DNA from: Paramecium tetraurelia
Taxonomy: Eukaryota; Ciliophora; Oligohymenophorea; Peniculida; Parameciidae
Assembly (NCBI RefSeq): GCF_000165425.1
Contig: NW_001799255.1
Location: 310,001 to 374,000, forward strand
Length of the DNA stretch: 64,000 bases
Direction of reading: 5' to 3'
Made by a program: the position numbers and the translations under genes. The notes under the pieces were generated by a model. It was not told where the DNA came from and made no database searches. It saw only the letters and a list, made by a program, of their open reading frames with translations. Of this stretch, positions 12,019-25,192 are shown piece after piece (position 1 is the stretch's first letter; every line of letters starts with the position of its first letter).

Positions 12019-15000
12019 ATGCTTAAATTTCTAATCACATCAAAGTTCTCATTAAGATTAATTAAAAGAAGCATAGCATGCTTCTCCTAACAGTCAGTTT
12101 CTAAAGAATAGGAATATTTCTCTGATTGGGAATCTGACTCTGAGTCTAAAGCTCTACTTACTAAATTTGAAGTGTATTAACATTTTGCAAATGCATAAAC
12201 AACCGAAGATGTCATTAAGGCTTTCAATGAGAATAATTTATCATATGAATAGATTCATTTTGCTGCATTTTAATTGATGAATATAGTTTAACACTAATAA
12301 GTTAATCAAGACTCCTAGTTAGACGCATTTATCTAAGAAAAAATAATTCCTAATTTCGATAAATTGAGTTCAGAGCAAAGTGTTACGATCATTCAGCTAT
12401 TCTTAAAATTATCCAATAAATCCTATTGCACTTAAATAAAAAGACACATTGATTAGAATTTGAAAAATTATACACACCTGCAATTGGCATATGTGTTTTC
12501 TTTCTACTCAAAATAAGGGTGGAAAATGGTACACATTGCCAAGATACTCAAGCATCATTTGTCTACTCAAACCTTTACTGCTCACCCTTTATGCTAAATA
12601 ATACGAGGTTGTTACATTGAGCACATTACTCTCAAATAAAATTATCATTCCGATTTGGCCTATTAAGCTTGTCAATAATTAGTTAAACTAATAGATAATA
12701 TCAATTTTCATGGTTTAGTTACAGTATTTAATTAACTCGCTCATATGCAATTGGATTAAAATACATCATAAAGAAAACTTCCTGAAATTATGTCTAAACT
12801 TTCGGAAAAGTTCATTAAAAATTTTGATAATCTCTCATAGTTTTCTAAGTTGAAACTCTTGGAAGCCTATTCTGAACTTCCAGAATAATTCCCAGTTGAT
12901 TTGTATTAAAAATTATATCAATCCTTTGAATCTGATAACTTGACTAGTGCAAATCAATTGAAATTATATGTCTTTCTAAAACTGCAAAAAGAATAAAATT
13001 AACCATCCAATGAAGTTCTACAGGTGTTATTAAATAAGATTAATTTTGAAGATATAACAGAGACTGCCTTATTGATAAGATTTCTTGATGTTGAATTCGA
13101 AGAGTAAAATCTAGAGAGCATAAATTTATGTATCCAGAATCTAAAAAGGAACGTGAACGATTTTAGTGTGAAATAGAAGGCTGAATTTATAAAAGTGCTA
13201 ATTAAATAAAATAGATTAGATGAAATTTTAGATCTGAATTAGAACAATGATAGTTCTCTTCTCTAATTTATTGAATAATTACATAATTGTCATAAGTAGA
13301 TCAACAGTTGCAAATCAATTAAGCAATAAGAAAATATTAATGCAAGTGTGGAATCATTTCTAGATAAAGTAGTAAAGTTAGATTACGATCTAAAATTGAA
13401 GATCTCGTCCTTAATTATTACTTTAGATCCTTATTCTGAGGATCCTTTCTACGAATTTATTGATAGACATATCAAATTGGAATCCTTACCAGAATCCTAC
13501 TTTTAAAATTTTATTTTAAGATTAAATAGCAAATCTCATTTCAATCCAGAAATCAGAAGTAGGAGTGAGCAAATGCTTCCATCTTTTGAGTAATTATAAA
13601 GAATCATAAACGATATTAATACTATTGATTTCTTAAACGACAAATTAGTAAAACAAATAGCAAAATGGTTTTTAGTTTTAACTGATAAAAGCATTATTGA
13701 TGATTCCTTCAATATTAATGCATCCTTAAACCTATTGTTTACATTCCTTCTCAACTGTCCTTATCACTCACTTCATAATATGAGAGGGACAGTTCTACAA
13801 ACCATCAGAGAATTGATTGAATTGTTCACCAAGCAAGTATATTAGTCTCAACAGAATATTAATATCAATATAGGAATGCTTATTAAATTTAATGAATAAA
13901 TTACTTAAATGGAATTAAAAACAAATTTAATCAACAATATTTGTTAAAGACTTTGTAAATAAATAGACAGTATGGGTGACTTAGAGAAGTTATAAGTGGC
14001 AACTATTATCACAGAGGCTAATATTCATTAATTCCAGAGTATTGCAGTTATAAATAATTTCTTAAATTTGGCACTTGCTGTGGAGATAGAGACCTATGAG
14101 GCCATTTTAATGAAAACAAAGCTGTTATTGTATTAAATGAAAAATTAAGCAAAACTACGTCAGAAATCAGACGAAGTGTCGTTGAAATTCATGGTAGATC
14201 AATTGAAATAAGAGATTATCAAATTTGATCTAAACAACTCAAAAGAGCATTATTTGGATGGTTTGATGCTCTTGTTGGAATATGATGGTTGGAGATATAG
14301 CAATTTGAGAAACGAATATGATGATGGTTTGTAAGACTTTATAGAAACATATTTTGATAATTTAGAGCATCTATTGACTATGAATAGCATGAGACCAGGT
14401 TTGAAGGCTATTATCAGGACTATCGGATAGTCTGAATCAAAATATCAATTTCTAAGGAGTTATGGTTAATTGTTTAAGAAAATGTTTTCAAAATGTCATG
14501 ATCTAAAGAATCACTAAATACCTCAGATTTCAATTTGTTTGGATTATATTGAATTTGCTAGGAAAATCAAAGTTAATAATGATGACTCCATCCAAGTCTT
14601 AACTGATTACATCAAGAGACAGATAGACAATTTAAAATAGGTGTAAATTGTAGAAGTCATACAAAATTTATCAGAATAAAAAATCTACGTTGAATCCTTA
14701 TTTGATTCATTGAGTAGACTAATTTCAAGGAAGTTGTAATATTATAGTTCTTTAGAATTGATAGAGATTCTAAACTCTCATGCCAAGATCGGTTATTTTA
14801 ATGAAACATTGATGTTGAATATTTTGGATAAGTTATAAAGGGAATAAAGAATTTAAGCCAACCTCGTAATCTTTGTATCGACATTATGGAGTGTTTTGAT
14901 TCATTTATAATACTTCAAGAAATAATTGAATAGAGATTATTACTATAGATATGATAAATTGATTACACTTCTAATGAATGAGTATGTATAAAATAATGTA

Positions 15001-15554
15001 ATTTAGAGTGTAAAAGTTTCCAAACTTCCCTATTAACTCCAAAATGCCTGTTGTTTTTCGACAATTTATGGATATCTACAATCTTTTAGAGTTTAATTAA
15101 CATTTAGAAATATGTAATCATATTTAATTTATTTTTAAAGAATTAAATCAAAAGCATTAATAGCTAGGCAAATAAATTGTTGATAATGCTAAAAAAGTTG
15201 TTAATACGAAATTTATTCCAAATTAAAAATTAACTTAGTAATTCAAAAACTTAATGCTATTTCTTGACAAATGCTAGGTGGAGTATTAAGTAAATTATTT
15301 CCTTGACACTCAATATGTTGATTTCTATATTTAAATGAGAAATCAAATTATATCGGTCGATAATTCATTATATGTAACGTATGATATGGTACATAATTGT
15401 CTTTATCAAGAAACATTACACTGGTTTTCATCATTTTAATAAATGGATTCTTGAAGGAGCTGCTAAAAAATACGATCTAAAGGAAATTCGAATCAATGCT
15501 CAGGAGTGGAATCAGTTGACCGATGATCAGAGAAGAAAGCTTGTGTTAATTTGA
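12019..15554 (+). CDS. Large helical-repeat protein with C-terminal RAP-like domain, probably mitochondrial
   Basis: A continuous frame of about 1,150 residues. The N-terminus MLKFLITSKFSLRLIKRSIA is basic, hydrophobic and lacks acids, as in a mitochondrial presequence. The body is leucine-rich and helical throughout, in the style of FASTK/octotricopeptide proteins. The C-terminus matches a RAP domain: YVDFYIQMRNQIISVDNS, then KWILEGAAKKYDLKEIRI, then NAQEWNQLTDDQRRKL. RAP proteins act on organelle RNA (processing, stability, translation), which is the likely role here. A 22-nt intron near 15391-15412 fits the RAP frame. Another short intron or frame adjustment is needed near 15165-15190, where the body frame would otherwise hit TGA; a 19-nt candidate exists there. 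Starts at the first ATG; ends TGA 15552-15554. Confidence 0.75.
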
Positions 15555-15663
15555 AATATTTAAGTTTAAAATATTAAATTCCATTTTTCTTTCAACAAAG
15601 ATAGTTAATGAGTAATGAGAATAGAATATTGAGAATATTATAAATTCATTCCATGAGGAACTT

Positions 15664-15891
15664 TCACTTTAAAAAATCCTTTACACTTTTTTTCTTCCCC
15701 TCATTGATTTAAGTTACCTTATCCTATTGATGAAAAAAGCAAATCAAAATGTCATCAGCAAATCGCACTTTATTCTCTAGCAAAGTTCTCTCAGAGTATA
15801 CTTTTGTGCTTTCCTCTTCATCAATATCGCCAAAGGATTTCTATATAAAAGCTATATGAATTGAGTTCAGTCCAATTCCAGGCTTGCTCAT
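15664..15891 (-). CDS. Small conserved-looking protein of unknown function (75 aa)
   Basis: Reads MSKPGIGLNSIHIAFIQKSF and then an acidic stretch (GDIDEEE), ending in a lysine-rich tail (EGKKKSVKDFLK). No membrane segment, signal peptide or known motif. It lies tail-to-tail with the RAP gene, 109 bp from its stop. Balanced amino-acid composition and a TGA directly after a charged tail favour a real gene. Function is unknown. Confidence 0.6.
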
Positions 15892-16532
15892 GATTTAATT
15901 GCTATTTATATAATTTATATTATTGCTATTTTTGAATTGGTCAACTCATACAAGTATCTAATACTTAAGATATTTAATCAGACAATGAGCTTATTAATAA
16001 TAAAACAAGTACAATAAATTGTTAAATTTACAGTCTACATTCGGTTCGAAATTGATTCAAATTTTATGAAGAAATATATATATAAACCTACGAAAAATTA
16101 ACTGGAATCTAAATTTGTTGAGGTTTTTTTATAAGAATGACTCTACTATTAAATTTATAAATAATCAATAAGAATTTGAGAAACCCCAAAGCCATTTGCC
16201 TTTGTATTCTAATGACTAAGATTTATAAATAAAGAAATAAATTAAGCTTAAAAAAAATTTACAAAATGAAATAAAATTTTTATATATAAATCTGACCAGT
16301 CATTGCAATCCATATTTAATGGTACTTATTAACATTCTCAAAGTCTGATTAGTATTCCTATTCATGATAAGATGAGATTTCAAAATGAATTAATTTGACT
16401 TTATAAATTTATTATATATATTATAGATTATCAAAATAGAGTATTTAATTGTTGCTCATGAACAAATTTAATTGTATTGTTTTATGTATATATTAATAAT
16501 TATTTTATTTTTTCTAGAAATTTCTAATAGAC
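15892..16532. other. Intergenic, no gene seen
   Basis: Very AT-rich stretch between a minus-strand small gene and the plus-strand immunophilin gene. Nothing beyond the two promoters is expected or seen. Confidence 0.6.
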
Positions 16533-18033
16533 ATGGCAGAATACATAAGTCTAAATGAAGACGGAGGAATCTAAAAGCTAATTCTTGAGGAAGGCCAAGG
16601 AGATTAACCTTAATAAGGAAATACATGCGAGGTATCAAAAATTTCTAAATCTTAGATGTTCTATACTGGAAAATTGGAGGATGGAACAGTATTTGATTCA
16701 AATGAAGGAGGGGATCCTTTTAGTTTTACTCTAGGCTAGGGCGAGGTCATTAAAGGATGGGATGTTGGTGTTGCATCAATGAAAAAGGGAGAAAAGGCGC
16801 AATTAAAAATTAAATCTGATTATGGATATGGAAAAAATGGAAGTCCTCCAAAAATACCAAGTGGGGCTACTCTTATTTTTGATGTCAAATTAGTGGATTT
16901 CAAAGAGAAATAGAAGTAGAAATGGTATAAATGATTAAATATTATTAGGGAATTGAGTGATGAAGAAAAGACTAATGAAGCCAAGAAATTTAAAGAATTG
17001 GGAACAACTGCTTTTAAGGCAAAGAACTATCCTGAAGCCATTAAATAATATCTTGAGGCTGCCAGCTATTTTGAGGCAGAGACAGAATTTGCTCATGAAC
17101 AAAAATTGGCTTCTCATTTAAACCTTAGTCTTTGCTATTATTATACAAAAGATTACAAAGAATCTGTAGATCAGGCAACTAAGGTTATCTAAGATAAACC
17201 AAACAATGCTTAATTAGTTAAGGCATATTATAGAAGAGCCATAGCATATAGTTCTTAAGGTGATTACACAGAAGCAAAGAATGACTTAAAGGCAGCTTAC
17301 GCTATTGATCCAAATAATTAAGCAGTTATTGAAGAAATGCATGAAGTACAAAACAAGATAAATTTGTCCAAAAAAAAAGAAAAGGATATTTATGGAAAGT
17401 TGTTTTAATAATAATACTATGAAGACGAGGCTAAACCTACTTCTTCTTTAGAAGAAAGTGATCCTAGCAATGTAACTACATACTTTGATATCAAAATTGG
17501 AGATGATGAACCAAAAAGAATGGAATTCACTTTATTCAAGAAGTCTTGTCCCAAGACAGTGGAGAATTTCAGGGCTCTTTGTACAGGTGAGAAGGGTATT
17601 GGCAAATAAGGAAAACCTTTACATTATAAGGGTTGTGAATTTCATAGATTGATCAAAGATTTCATGATTTAAGGAGGAGATTTCACTTAAGGAAGTATAG
17701 ATTATTATTATATTTAAGATGGTACTGGAGGTGAAAGTATTTATGGAGAGAAGTTTGCAGACGAGAACTTTAATCATAAACACACTGGAAGAGGATATTT
17801 GAGTATGGCTAATGCTGGTGCAAATACAAATGGCAGTCAATTTTTCCTTCTTTTTAAGGACACTCCTTGGCTTGATGGTAAATAAACAAATCTAAATTAT
17901 AGGCAAACATGTTGTATTTGGCAAAGTAACTAAGGGTATTGAATTACTTGATGAAATTGAGAAAATTGAAACAGAGTAGGACAAACCAAAAGTTAGTATT
18001 GTTATAGCTGATTGTGGAGAAATCAAATAATGA
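16533..18033 (+). CDS. Dual-family immunophilin: FKBP - TPR - cyclophilin fusion
   Basis: One polypeptide joins two unrelated peptidyl-prolyl isomerases through TPR repeats. The FKBP domain (residues about 10-115) shows [53 protein letters not shown]. The TPR region (about 120-260) shows [32 protein letters not shown] and [16 protein letters not shown]. The cyclophilin domain (about 300-470) shows [74 protein letters not shown] and [18 protein letters not shown]. Catalytic-type residues of cyclophilin (FHR, QGGDFT, NGSQFF, W, H of KHVVFG) are present. Four introns of 24-25 nt (16632-16655, 16925-16948, 17695-17718, 17878-17902) each restore conserved text. This order is that of the FCBP proteins described in apicomplexans. 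The TPR part suggests an Hsp90 or other chaperone partner (inference). Confidence 0.95.
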
Positions 18034-18202
18034 TAATTTAATGTAATTATTATTATAAATTGTTATAAACAAAATGTCACTCTGAGTCGATCGTTTATGA
18101 GATTTTAAGATATTTAATAACGATAAAATTATGAACTTATAGTTTTAACCTATTAAAATGCCATTATTCTAAAGAAAGCATTATTTAATTTTTATTAATT
18201 GA

Positions 18203-18835
18203 ATGAATTTTCATTCCAATTGGAGATACGAAAAAATGTAGTTAATCAAAGATGTTCTAATTAACAAAAATGTTGTGCCCATTTATGTCCAAAATAAACT
18301 AATGAAAGAATTGGATTTCTAGATCAGAGCTTTTGGAAATAAAAATAAAACTTCCTCATCCCCCAGGAAAAGTTGTAATCGTCGTATTAAAACTCTTGAT
18401 CATAGTCCTCGCAATCTACTAATTGAAAGGAGTGTTAGCAAGAGTTACAATAAAGAATAGGATTGCTTAAAATGTCGGAAATTCAATTTTTAGAATAAAA
18501 TTATTATTCAGTGTGATACTGGTCAGCACATGTTTCATGAAAAATGCATTCTGGACCTCTTTAAAGAATAAATTTAAGATATTAAACCCCATTTTTCTTG
18601 TTTCTGTGGGATGAAATTATGTCCAGAATTTGTAAGAGAACTAAAAGTAAAGGGCATAGAGCAATTAGTTAATTAGTTGTATGAATAATAACTAAAATGT
18701 ATTACATATCAAGTGCAGATTCAGAATTGTCTAAATCCATTGTGTAATTTTTTTTGGATCAACAACTCTAAAAAATCCAGAAAATATGGACGATAACTTA
18801 AACCTCTCGCAAAAAAGTATTGTCCTTATTGCTGA
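18203..18835 (+). CDS. RING/zinc-ribbon-like cysteine-rich protein (210 aa)
   Basis: Starts at the first ATG after an immediately preceding in-frame TGA (18200-18202), so the start is firm. A basic, serine-rich N-terminal half is followed by a zinc-binding pattern: CLKCRKFN, CDTGQHMFHEKCI, then CFCGMKLC, which resembles a RING or RING-like cross-brace (C-x2-C ... C-x3-H-x3-H-x2-C ... C-x-C). A second cysteine set (CITY..., NCLNPLCNFFW, KKYCPYC) sits at the very C-terminus, placing the stop right after a zinc ligand. Possible E3 ubiquitin ligase; the spacing is not canonical, so the activity is only suggested. No introns. Single gene 170 bp after the immunophilin, same strand. Confidence 0.75.
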
Positions 18836-18910
18836 TGAATATTATTTGTATTTTGTATTTAATCGTTTTTATAAATAATAGTATACATAAACTAATCACA
18901 TTATTACGCT

Positions 18911-21397
18911 TCATCTTCCTTAATTTTTTAAATAGGGATTTGCACCATTTTATAATAGTAGATCAGCTATTTCGAAATTATTATGAATCATAGCATAGTG
19001 AAGAGGTGTATTTCCATTTTTCTATTATAATAATTGGTTTATCTTACATCAATTTGATTTAAATTAACATTGTAATTCATCATATGTCTAACAATACCTT
19101 CATGACCATTTGCAGCCGCAAGTGAAATTAAAGGAATACCATCAGTGGTAAGCCCATTCAGATTAAAGTTTCTATGCAAATCCATGAACTCTTAGAATTA
19201 ATTCAATAATCCATGTTCAATCATAATAGTGGCAATCTTTTTTTTAGACCTGTTTCTTTTCATCATCTTATCAAAGAGCAACATTGTTTCCAACTTAATA
19301 CTTTGAGGATTTGCACCTTTCTTATAATTAGATAATACCATACATTGTTTAAATTTATTTATTGCGTATTCGATTTAACTGAATCTGACATTGATTCATT
19401 GTAAATAATATCTGATTTAACCGATGAGATCATTTTTATATCCTTTAAATACTTGATCGAGTCTTCTTTGTTCTAAGTTCTTAATGAGATTTAATTAGAA
19501 TCAATCATAAGTTTTGGGAGCTGTTATTGAGATTTAGACATAGTAATCTTTTTAATTTCACCTATTGAATCTTAAGAAGTATCGTTTTGACTTTTTATTA
19601 GAGGATCTACTAATTGAAATGAATTATCTTGATTATGCGGAGATTTGGGTGATAATGCATTCCTACCATGAATGGATTTTTTAATGCTTTTCATAATAGT
19701 CTATTCATTTGAAGATTACTATAAGATATTTATTTATGGAAGTTAAGGTGATCCTGCCGCACTATCTGAACTTTATTTATTGGAAAATATTTGTATAGTA
19801 GCTCGATGTTAAGTTGGTCCATCAATTGTCTAACTTTATTTTTACAAAACTCCACTCTGCCAATTCTTCCTTTACCTTAAAGAGTTGAGCATCTTTCTCT
19901 TATCTATCCCTTCTTCTATTTAAAGATTTCCTTTTTCAACTGCTATAAGATCTGGAGCTTCGTATTCCAAATCATCAATAGGATTTGAATTGCAAAAATT
20001 ACCAAATAGGATGTCGTTATAAGTTTGATTATAATGCTAGGCGTAAGTTTTATAAAATATCGGATTATTGAATTCTTCCTCAAAAGTTGGTACAATTTGA
20101 TTGATATTATCCTTATATATTTATTAATCAGTGGTTGAGTAATCAACTGATAATAACGTATTTTTTGAATTTTTATCTAATTCTGATACGATAGATTGGA
20201 GTTAAAATTAATGATTATTTAGACTTTAATTTTGTTCTGATTAAATAGGAATTAAATTTGATAAGGCATTAGTTTTCGCGTATTTAAATAGTTCCGAATC
20301 TTCGTCTTCATCAATTTCCAATGACTCTTAAATTTTTTTCTCATTCAATTCAGAATTATTGTGATCTACTGAAATGGTTAGTTGAGAATTTTCATTTAAA
20401 AAGTCTATCCTAATATCAAATATAATAAATACATTCCATAGGTTTAAATTTCATTTTAAAATCTAAACAAACATTCAGTCTTATAATGCTCAAGTTAAGT
20501 CTGACTATAAATTTTGTTCAGAAACATAGCTTTACGTTATTCTTGAATATCTTTAGCATTTTATTGATAATTATTCATTAATTATAAAAGTTCGTTATTA
20601 ATTTCAAGTATCCTATAAAATTTTAAATTCTTATCAAAATATTAACTAAAATAAAACTTAAATTAACTTTAAGAAAATGTGTAGTTTTCTTTTAATTTTA
20701 CTGGCTCAAAGGACGCATTCTCCAACCAAATTCTAGAAGATCTTTAATGAGCCTCATAACGATATGATGGTTATTTTATAGTTCTTATCAGCTTCATTAC
20801 CTAATCTGTCAATGAACTAGTCTTCTTTTATTCCTTTGATTAAAAGTTTTGCACTCTTTATCTAAATTTTTTCTTTTTCTAATCATTAAATAAGTAATTA
20901 AACGAAATTTTTTTTTGTTACATATCAATATTTGAACATTCAATATCTATTTCCTATTATTTGTCTTAATTATCAATGATGATATCAACATTTTATTCGG
21001 TGAACTGCTGGGTAATGAGTTTTATTGATTCTGTTTACAAATGTCTATTATGAGCCGATATTTTGTGTTTAAAACTACGATTTTCTGTTGATAGAGTACT
21101 AATTGAATGCTTCCTTTCTTGATTAAAATTATTGTTCGCAAAATTGATTTGCTATTCTTCCAATTTAATAATTTTTGATGTGTTTGGCGAACTTACTGGG
21201 CTAATCTGATTGGAATGAAAGACATATTTGGTATAAGTCGACAAAGGGCTCTGCAGTTATAATTTTTTAGGTTTAGCTTCTCTTCGAATCAAATAAATTG
21301 GACGTCTAGGAGAAGATTCAATACTAATTGATTTTGGTTTGGCTGTAATATTTTCTCTTTAGGAATTAATTCTCCATTTAAGATTACGCTTAATCAT
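18911..21397 (-). CDS. Long disordered protein with C-terminal ankyrin repeats
   Basis: About 800 residues. The first 600 or so are polar, rich in S, N, Q and K with short basic patches (RRPIYLIRREAKPKK) and SP/TP sites (ISPVSSPNTS), and are probably mostly disordered. The C-terminus holds ankyrin repeats: TTDGIPLISLAAANGHEGIV, then KNGNTPLHYAMIHNNFEIAD and LLLQNGANPYLKNQG before the TGA at 18911-18913. A 23-nt intron near 20420 and one of about 26 nt inside the ankyrin region keep the frame. Ankyrin repeats give protein binding; the partner is unknown. Its start lies 28 bp downstream of the CYB5D1 stop on the same strand. The ATG at 21397 opens a frame that runs without TGA. Confidence 0.8.
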
Positions 21398-21425
21398 ATA
21401 TAATAATATATAATATTGATTCTTA

Positions 21426-22204
21426 TCACGCCACTGTTAAATCATCATTAAAATATAGATGAATTGCTGGAATATACCACTAGACTCTCAGGAACTCCTA
21501 ATTATTCAAACTCATCGGTTTCATCAGGTATACCATTGGCACTCAAAGTTAATTCCATATCCAAAGGTTTTCCCAATCTCTTCCAAGTATAACTTGCAGC
21601 ATGTGCATTAATCTTTTTATACCTATCAAGAATTTCATTGATAGTTTCTTCAGAAGGCACCTAAAAATTAATTTGATATTAAAATTACTTCAATGATGTC
21701 TTCGTGATCTGTAAGCATGTTGATTATTTTGATCTTTCTTGTTTTGTGACTCAAATTTCCAATACAATATTGTTATTCGTTGTTCCACCATCTTGAAATA
21801 ATCAATTATAATTCATTACGGTTTTGAGTGATTCCCAAGCTCATCATCTCCACAAGGGTCAGATGATGGAATGTGCAAATATCTGCCTTATGGACAATAA
21901 TAGGTTATCAACCCTGTATTGGTATCTACTTACCTATTCAAAATAATCATAAAATTCGTTACTTTCTGGGTTCTCCGGTTTATTTATCAAACCAATATGA
22001 TATATCACTTCCAGCTATTTTGATTAATGGTTCGCATAGTTTCGATGAAATATTTTCTTAGACAAGTTATGTAAGATCCCAAACCTTGCCAAAAAAACTT
22101 AACCACAAATCGTTGGCTGTATTATGCACTGAGACATCATAAGGAGTATAATAGGCTCTTCTTTTGTAATCTTTAGGCAGATATTGCTTGAGAGATTCGT
22201 CCAT
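21426..22204 (-). CDS. CYB5D1: Cytochrome b5 domain-containing protein 1 (cilium-associated)
   Basis: Closely follows animal CYB5D1 along its length: [44 protein letters not shown], then [58 protein letters not shown] and a final [18 protein letters not shown]5D1 is an axonemal protein linked to ciliary signalling, which fits a ciliate. The haem-binding b5 fold is partial in this family. Introns near 21955-21985, 21795-21825 and 21665-21690 restore the alignment. One problem remains: between QLGVPES and YIPAIHL (about 21480-21500) a one-base frame change is required and the only GT-AG candidate is about 16 nt, below the usual intron size. Either a sub-minimal intron or a sequence error/frameshift. 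Start at 22204. Confidence 0.88.
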
Positions 22205-22602
22205 TTATTAATTATATTAATTTTCATACTTTATAAACTTTATCCATAATAGTATTCTCAAGACAAATCAAAACCTAATTCAAATAGTTCAAATTAAAAA
22301 GAAACTCTTTTATTAGAAATTGTTAAATGACGTGAATTCATTAAACTCCTTCAATCCAATCTAATTCATTTTTATTATTTTCTCTATTTTAATGGAACAA
22401 ATAATTAATATTAAAAATTTTATTTCCATTAGTGAAGTTTTTGAGTTTAAAAAATATCTAAAGAAACCAAGTCCTCAAAATAATCTAGAGCAAATTATTT
22501 CCTGTTTACAAATAAAAACTAATCCATACATTGAAAATTTAATAGAAACTAAATATTGAAGTTTAATTTATATCTTTATTATATATAAAATAATAATAAA
22601 TT
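22205..22602. other. Intergenic, no gene seen
   Basis: AT-rich spacer between two minus-strand genes. No supported feature. Confidence 0.55.
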
Positions 22603-24980
22603 TCAAAATTATCTTTATATACATTCCTATTCAAATTCCACAATTAGATCATTATAAATCAAATTAGAGATATCCAGTAGTAAATAAAATTTGTACTCAT
22701 CATAGTTCAGCCAATTTGATTCCTCAATTTAAACCTATGCTAATATATAATTTATACTTCCTAGTGCAGATAATCGATCTCAGCCTATTCTAATCCTTTT
22801 TGTAAAAAACTCTCTAATTCATGGTTTATTTAACAGACCTTCGTTTAATGATTGTTGGTACATTATTCATCATCCCATTCAATAGTTTCATGATTGTAAT
22901 CTAATTGTTGAAATTTAAACTTTTCATCTGGAGTCTAGGATGTAGATGTGTGAGTCTTTAAACGATGATTCTCAAATTCTTCAAATTAATTATTTACTAT
23001 AATAGTTTCATTTTAATTTGATAATTCCTATAAAGGTTTTATATACTCCGAATCAGAGAAGACAGAAATTGAATAGTTAATAAATTGCTGAGAGTTTGAA
23101 TGTTGAGAATATTATAGATTATTTTATTACTTTAAAAATCTCAGTTCCTTTTCAGTTTAAATAAAAGTATCATATAATCCTCGCCAACCCTTTTCAAAAT
23201 TGATTTTATTTTTTTCAATACACTCATGTTACTTACTAATCCACTTTTCTAAAGTTTGATATTTCTCTTTGAAAGTCTTAGGTGATATTAAATTTTATTC
23301 AAATTATTAAGTCAGAACCTATTCTTATGATTTCTATTATTCTTAAACGATGAATTATCTCATTTTTATTAATTCATCCATCTAAGATCTATTAAAAACT
23401 GCATCAACTTTTTTGACGCAAATTAATGAAATGGTTCTTCTTCAAAAATCTATTCTTTCCCCTTTTTTGTTGAAGATTTAAGTATTTACTTAATTAACTT
23501 TTCAGAACACATAGCTTATTGAATTTCACTCATTACAATTGATTCTTATGAAAATTAAGGAACCTATATCTCTAATTTCTTAATTTAAAATTTGCTGAGG
23601 GAACAATCTTAAGAACATTAATAAGTGAATAGTTTCACTTCTTTAAGGACTTCATCAATAGTTTTCTCCTAAGCTTAACCCTCTAACTAAGAAATATAAT
23701 TGAGAAGTTCTTGCCATTTCAACTTTTAATAAGCGACAAATTTATCAGAAATTTTAGGACTATTTTTTTGTTACAATTTCTCCTTTTTTTCAGATTCCAA
23801 ATCTAAAATAAAATTGAGATCAGTTTAGTGGTTAAGTTGATTCAAAGTTTACTCCCTACCTTATTAAACTGATTGATTCTCTTTTTCAAATCGAAATAGG
23901 CTTCTGAAAGTTTCTTCGTTAAAAACTTCAGGTTTCTTATAATAGTACTATTCGAATTATAAATCCAAGATTTATTTTCTTGTAATAAATCCTCTCCAAA
24001 CTTTCTAAATTTTAATTGCTGCTTAATGCATTATATTTTATTCATTTTCAAGAATGCCAAACTCTTTTAAATAATTTAATTCCTCTCTATTTAATATCAA
24101 TTCTTCAATTAAAACTTGTTATTTTTTATTCGAAGTTGATTGAGAAGGCAACAAATTTTGATCTGTATCTGTTATATATTGTACACAACTACTCTCATCA
24201 AATAAAGCTTAAGATATTTTTGAATATCGAGCTTATAGTTATTTATACTTTTCCAACAATTCTCCTTCATAACCAGTGAGCTAAGTCGTATTTTCATTTT
24301 TACTCTTGGAACTTGAATTTCTTTAGGTGGCCTATTTCTTTTAAGGTATTGAAGATATACTCCTTTTTTTAGATCTCAATTATGATTTACTTTCTAAAAT
24401 TATTTAAATTACTTTTACATTTCAAAATATTTCGACTATTTTGCAATTATTTTTTTATATCCTTTTTCCTCTTCGCTTATCCATTCTATTTAGACTACTG
24501 GTTTGATTATTTTTTCTACTTTAGATGTAACATATTATTAAATGTTTTTTTTGGGATACTCTGCTTGATTAGTTAAGGACCTTAATTTTTTTATACTATA
24601 TACTAAGAGCAGAAACATACTTTGAAGAAGCAATTAAATATTTTTTTTTGGGATTTTGTTTAAGTATTCCAATCCTATCTCCTATCTTCTTTGAATTATC
24701 TTTAGCTTTTAGTCCCTCCTTACAAAATTATTGTTTTCAAAATTTGTTATTTTCTATATTTTGGAAACCTTCCGTTTCTCAACATTTTCTCGTTTCCCAA
24801 TACTATACGAATCATTTGTGATTGTTACAGAAGTACCTCTCTTTTTAGAAAACTTATAAGGCGAGTTATGGGTTGTATTACTGATATGAGTAGTATTGGT
24901 TGTCTATGGATTTCTTAAAGGACTTCTCGATGATCTAAATTTTATATAAAGACATACTTTTTTTATCTCTTTTGTTGCAT
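22603..24980 (-). CDS. Basic, coiled and disordered protein of unknown function
   Basis: About 750 residues. The N-terminus is basic and S/T-rich (SPLRNPQTTNTTHISNTTHN, then KFSKKRGTSVTITNDSYSIG) after a first intron of 23 nt at about 24939-24961. The middle is K/Q/E-rich and probably helical. The C-terminus reads NWLNYDEYKFYLLLDISNLI and then YNDLIVEFEQE, which resembles the terminal motif of DUF4378/TON1-recruiting-type centrosomal proteins (a Y/D-E-x-K...LL-DI-xx-I-xx-L-xx-E pattern). That resemblance is from memory and weak. Several short introns occur, one near 22705-22730. Not identified; a cytoskeletal or basal-body role would be a guess. Confidence 0.65.
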
Positions 24981-25192
24981 GCTTGAATATCGATAAGTAG
25001 GAAAACGATTTGATTACGTAATATAAATTAATTTGTATTTTTTGAAATAAATTATAACAACTACTCTGTTAATTTGCTTATGTATGTACATTCTTATAAC
25101 ATGAATGGAATTATTCATATGATAGTTTAGAGAATTACTATTACATATTTTAATTTAAATTTATGTAATCATCGCTATTTCCATAAATTAGA

